Made by a program: the position numbers and the translations under genes. This document shows positions 5,625 through 7,895 of a stretch of 7,895 bases of DNA, in pieces. Under the pieces are notes generated by a model that saw only the letters and a program-made list of their open reading frames with translations, was not told the origin of the DNA and did not search any database. Every line of letters starts with the position of its first letter. The stretch's first letter is position 1. Source of the DNA: JAWLCG01 sp041687295 (lineage in GTDB: Bacteria; Planctomycetota; Phycisphaerae; SM23-33; FEN-1343); NCBI GenBank assembly GCA_041687295.1, contig JAWLCG010000236.1, forward strand, positions 1 through 7,895, in the 5' to 3' direction.

Positions 5625-5984
5625 ATGAACGACCCAAAGGAACTCGCCAGGCTGCTGAAAGTGCTGTCCGTCGAGACGCGCGTACGCATCGTGCAGCTCT
5701 TGAAGGGTCGGGCGCTGTGTGTCAACGCGCTGGCCTCGCGGCTGGACGTGACGCAGGGAGCGGTGTCGCAGCACCTGCGTATCATGCGGGATGCCGGGCT
5801 CGTCATCGACGAGAAGCGCGGGTATTTCGTCCACTACCGCTTGAACGAGGACACCCTCGCCGCGTGGCGAGAGGAGATAAACAGGCTGCTGGACCCGACC
5901 CACGGGGCCTGCACAGACACGAAGGGAGCATCGAAATGTGCTGCAATGAGAGACAAGAAGGCTGCCAGAAGCCGGAGAACCTGA
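5625..5984 (+). CDS. ArsR/SmtB-family transcriptional regulator (second copy)
   Basis: This 119-residue winged-helix repressor heads the plus-strand operon and probably autoregulates it. The winged HTH spans about residues 6-74, with recognition region VTQGAVSQHLRIM and wing KRGYFVHYRL. It differs clearly from the ArsR at 2228-2593. The metal-site helix reads LCVNAL with a single cysteine, C32, instead of CVC, and two more cysteines, C96 and C105, lie in a basic tail. The ligand could therefore be a thiol-binding metal or metalloid other than, or in addition to, arsenite. The frame is open to 5583, but the ATG at 5625 has GGAG 6 nt upstream and follows the predicted start point. Its last 49 nt overlap the next gene in another frame, so the tail (RDKKAARSRRT) may be shaped by that overlap. 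Confidence 0.9.
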   Translation: MNDPKELARLLKVLSVETRVRIVQLLKGRALCVNALASRLDVTQGAVSQHLRIMRDAGLVIDEKRGYFVHYRLNEDTLAAWREEINRLLDPTHGACTDTKGASKCAAMRDKKAARSRRT

Positions 5985-6178
5985 CGGGCAAGCCCGAGGA
6001 CTGCTCGCCGGAGCAGATTCGAAAGTGTCACGGCGACGTGGATGCCCACCCCTGCGTCGAAGCGGCGGGTTGCGAGCATCCCGAACGCCTCCAGGGCAAG
6101 CCGGGCGACTGTTCGCCGGAGCAGGTTCGCCAGTGTCATGGTGATACCCAAAGCCACCCGTGTGAGAGCGAGCAATGA
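5936..6178 (+). CDS. Tandem-repeat Cys/His-rich small protein, function unknown
   Basis: This 80-residue protein consists almost entirely of two copies of a 36-residue unit, at about 10-40 and 46-76. Each has four cysteines at matching positions (10, 23, 31, 40 and 46, 59, 67, 76) plus the invariant blocks GKP, DCSPEQ, CHGD and HPC. Histidines H32, H38, H68 and H74 repeat too. A vicinal pair, C2-C3, opens the protein. The pattern strongly suggests metal or metalloid binding, one site per unit. I recall similar single-unit sequences as hypothetical proteins in anaerobes but cannot verify this. The ATG at 5936 has AAGGGAG 7 nt upstream and overlaps the regulator gene by 49 nt; its stop overlaps the methyltransferase start (ATGA). 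No signal peptide or membrane helix is seen. It is a candidate scavenger, sensor partner or carrier for the methyltransferase or exporter. Confidence 0.82.
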   Translation: MCCNERQEGCQKPENLTGKPEDCSPEQIRKCHGDVDAHPCVEAAGCEHPERLQGKPGDCSPEQVRQCHGDTQSHPCESEQ

Positions 6179-6816
6179 CCGACACTCTGCCGGACTACTA
6201 CCAGACCGTCGCAGAGGACGTGATCGCGTTCTGTGGCGTTCAGAGCGGCCGCGTTTGGGTCGATCTGGGCACTGGGCCGGGCGGTTTGGGCCTTGCTCTG
6301 TTGGAGAAGACCTCCGATGGCACGATGGTGCTGATGGACCCGAATGTTGATGCCCTGCGCCGCGCGCTGGATGCCGCCCGTCAGCACGACGTCGGTTCAC
6401 GAACGGTGGCGGTCATCGGCTCGGCCGAGGCGATTCCGTTGCCCGATGAGTCGGTCGATGTCGTCGTCAGCCGGGGATCGTTCTACTTCTGGCGGGACCG
6501 CGCTCAAGGTCTGCGGGAGATTTGGCGCATTCTTCGACCCGGCGGGCGGGCCATGGTTGGCGGCGGCCTGGGCAGCGCGTACCCGCAATGGGCCAGGCAG
6601 GAGTTCATCCGCCGCCGCCGGGATTCGGCCAAGAGTTCCGAGGAAGCCAGGAAGTTCAACGAGGCGCGAAGTCCAGAGACGTTCCGTCGCTTGGCCACCG
6701 AGGCGGGTCTGCCCTCGTTTGAAGTGGTCGGCGAAGGCGGCCTGACGGCGGATGATCCGAACACTGGCATCGGCATCTGGCTGCGATTCACGAAGGAGGC
6801 GGCGGATGACGCCTGA
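6175..6816 (+). CDS. Class I SAM-dependent methyltransferase, substrate unknown
   Basis: This 213-residue cytoplasmic enzyme should transfer a methyl group from S-adenosylmethionine. The Rossmann core is clear: motif I VDLGTGPG (29-36), an acidic ribose-binding residue D55 in MVLMDP, GSAEAIPLPDESVDVVVSR (82-100) covering motifs II and III, and ILRPGG (119-124) as the post-core strand. It resembles UbiE/Methyltransf_11-type enzymes. Arsenite methyltransferases (ArsM) bind As(III) with three or four cysteines; this protein has only C20, so an ArsM label is not supported, even though an ArsR-type regulator heads the operon. The substrate might be presented by the cysteine-rich protein encoded just before it (ATGA overlap). 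The 3' end overlaps the ABC ATPase start by 11 nt, implying coupled translation. Confidence 0.88.
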   Translation: MTDTLPDYYQTVAEDVIAFCGVQSGRVWVDLGTGPGGLGLALLEKTSDGTMVLMDPNVDALRRALDAARQHDVGSRTVAVIGSAEAIPLPDESVDVVVSRGSFYFWRDRAQGLREIWRILRPGGRAMVGGGLGSAYPQWARQEFIRRRRDSAKSSEEARKFNEARSPETFRRLATEAGLPSFEVVGEGGLTADDPNTGIGIWLRFTKEAADDA

Positions 6817-7801
6817 CAACCAAAACACGGCCATTGAGGTGCGCGGCCTGGCCAAGCGGTTCGACGACGTGCAGGCCGTCGCGGGCATTGACTTCGACGT
6901 GCAGGAAGGCGAGTTATTCGGCTTCCTCGGCCCCAACGGCGCGGGCAAAAGCACAACGATCAACATGCTTATCGGCCTGGCCCGGCCCGACGCGGGCACG
7001 ATCCGCATCGCCGGGATCGACTGCTCAAAGAACCCCAAGGCCGCCCAGCACCTGATGGGCGTCGTGCCCGACGAGAGCAATCTTTACCCCGAGTTGACGG
7101 GTTTTGACAACCTGAGCTTCTGCGGGGCGCTCTACGGCATGAGCAAACACGACCGAGAGGCCCGCGCCGGGGAACTGCTGGATCGCTTCGGTTTGACCCA
7201 GGCGGGCGGGCGCAAGTTCGGCGGCTACTCGAAGGGCATGAAGCGCAAGCTCACCATCGCGGCCGGGATCATCCACGCGCCGCCCATCCTGTTCATGGAC
7301 GAGCCGACGACCGGCATCGACGTGGCCAGCGCCCGCCAGATTCGCCAACTCATCGCCGACCTGAACGCAGCCGGGACGACGATCTTCCTGACTACGCACT
7401 ACATCGAGGAGGCCCAGCGGCTGTGCGGGCGCATCGCCTTCATCGTCCAGGGCCGGATCGTTCGCACCGACACGGTCGAAGAGCTGATGCGCCGGACGGA
7501 TGGCCGTCACGTGGTGCAGTTCGCCGTCTCCAACGGAGCGGCAGAAGTCTGCGAGGCGATAGTCGCGGAGTGGCCGAGTCTTCACTGCCAGGCCGTCGCG
7601 GATGATCAACTCCGCGTGGAGTCGCCCGAGCCGGTCCGCGTGGGGCCGCTGGTGCGGCTGCTGGAGGATCGCGGCGCGGAGGTGTCTGAGGCCCGCAAGC
7701 TTCGGCCATCGCTGGAAGATGTCTTCGTCGAGATCACCGGCATCGAGGCGGGCGCGATGAAGCAGGAGAAAGAAAAGTCCGGGAAGGGAGGTGGGCAATG
7801 A
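6806..7801 (+). CDS. ABC transporter ATP-binding subunit (CcmA/DrrA-like)
   Basis: This 331-residue ATPase should power the membrane subunit encoded next. Walker A is GPNGAGKST (42-50), the signature is the variant YSKGM (141-145), Walker B is ILFMDE (161-166) with catalytic E166, and the switch histidine is H198 in TTHYIEEA. The Q-loop position holds aspartate (VVPDESNLYPELT, D89) rather than the usual glutamine. A C-terminal domain of about 90 residues follows, with LRPSLEDVFVEITG as in the CcmA/DrrA/NatA group, then a charged Lys/Glu/Gly tail. The frame is open to 6752, but the ATG at 6806 has AAGGAGG (6793-6799) 6 nt upstream. It overlaps the methyltransferase gene by 11 nt and the permease by an ATGA. 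ABC-2 systems of this type usually export drugs, lipids or ions; the cargo here is unknown. Confidence 0.93.
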   Translation: MTPDNQNTAIEVRGLAKRFDDVQAVAGIDFDVQEGELFGFLGPNGAGKSTTINMLIGLARPDAGTIRIAGIDCSKNPKAAQHLMGVVPDESNLYPELTGFDNLSFCGALYGMSKHDREARAGELLDRFGLTQAGGRKFGGYSKGMKRKLTIAAGIIHAPPILFMDEPTTGIDVASARQIRQLIADLNAAGTTIFLTTHYIEEAQRLCGRIAFIVQGRIVRTDTVEELMRRTDGRHVVQFAVSNGAAEVCEAIVAEWPSLHCQAVADDQLRVESPEPVRVGPLVRLLEDRGAEVSEARKLRPSLEDVFVEITGIEAGAMKQEKEKSGKGGGQ

Positions 7802-7895
7802 AGGCGTGGATCGCGTTCTGGAACATCGTGGCCAAGGACTTCCGGGCCTACTACCTCAAGCCGCCGAACATCAGTTGGGGCCTGATCTTCCCGCT
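7798..7895 (+). CDS. ABC-2 type transporter permease, N-terminus only
   Basis: The first 32 complete codons of a membrane subunit are present before the window ends. The start reads MKAWIAFWNIVAKDFRAYYL and continues with KPPNISWGLIFP. A cytoplasmic amphipathic stretch (WNIVAKDFRAYY) leading into a hydrophobic segment is typical of ABC-2 permeases, which begin this way before their first membrane helix. GGGAGG lies 6 nt before the ATG, and the start overlaps the ATPase stop (ATGA), so the two subunits are almost certainly made together. The number of helices and any further operon genes lie beyond the edge. Confidence 0.75.
   Translation, partial: MKAWIAFWNIVAKDFRAYYLKPPNISWGLIFP

Noticed and set aside
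6175..6816. Arsenite methyltransferase (ArsM)
   Set aside because: The SAM fold and ArsR-led operon suggest it, but the conserved arsenite-binding cysteines are absent; only C20 is present.

Overview
The window looks like part of a chromosome or genomic island from a high-GC bacterium. Coding codons end mostly in G or C, genes are packed with ATGA overlaps and clear purine-rich ribosome sites, and promoters fit a sigma-70 consensus. Gene content would suit a Planctomycetota-like or other environmental lineage, but no phylogenetic marker is present, so taxonomy stays open.

Left block (about 184-2652, minus strand): a compact arsenic resistance operon in the order arsR, arsC, a small cysteine-rich orphan, acr3. 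A TTGACG/CATAAT promoter with an AT-rich inverted repeat over the -10 box drives it. ArsR should release this promoter when it binds arsenite, ArsC should reduce arsenate, and Acr3 should pump arsenite out. The 93-residue orphan sits 1 nt before acr3 and carries two cysteine clusters. The operon promoter lies inside what looks like the remnant of a truncated membrane permease gene.

Middle block (about 2986-4565, plus strand): a hipB-hipA toxin-antitoxin pair, divergent from the ars operon. Its promoter lies so close to the first ATG that a leaderless mRNA is predicted. The next kilobase (4566-5575) has no convincing gene. It holds an intrinsic terminator, the 3' part of a tRNA-Gly(CCC) on the minus strand that looks like an integration scar, several strong hairpins and a possible broken gene start.

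Right block (5576 to the window end, plus strand): a second ArsR-type regulator begins a tightly overlapping operon. It continues with an 80-residue protein made of two 36-residue Cys/His repeats, a class I SAM-dependent methyltransferase, an ABC transporter ATPase, and the start of an ABC-2 membrane subunit cut by the window edge. Together they suggest a metal- or metalloid-sensing system that binds, may methylate, and exports something. The substrate is unknown, and this block is the best candidate for an undescribed system. The two ArsR-controlled operons, each with its own cysteine-rich orphan, flank the toxin-antitoxin module and the tRNA scar, consistent with an accessory island.
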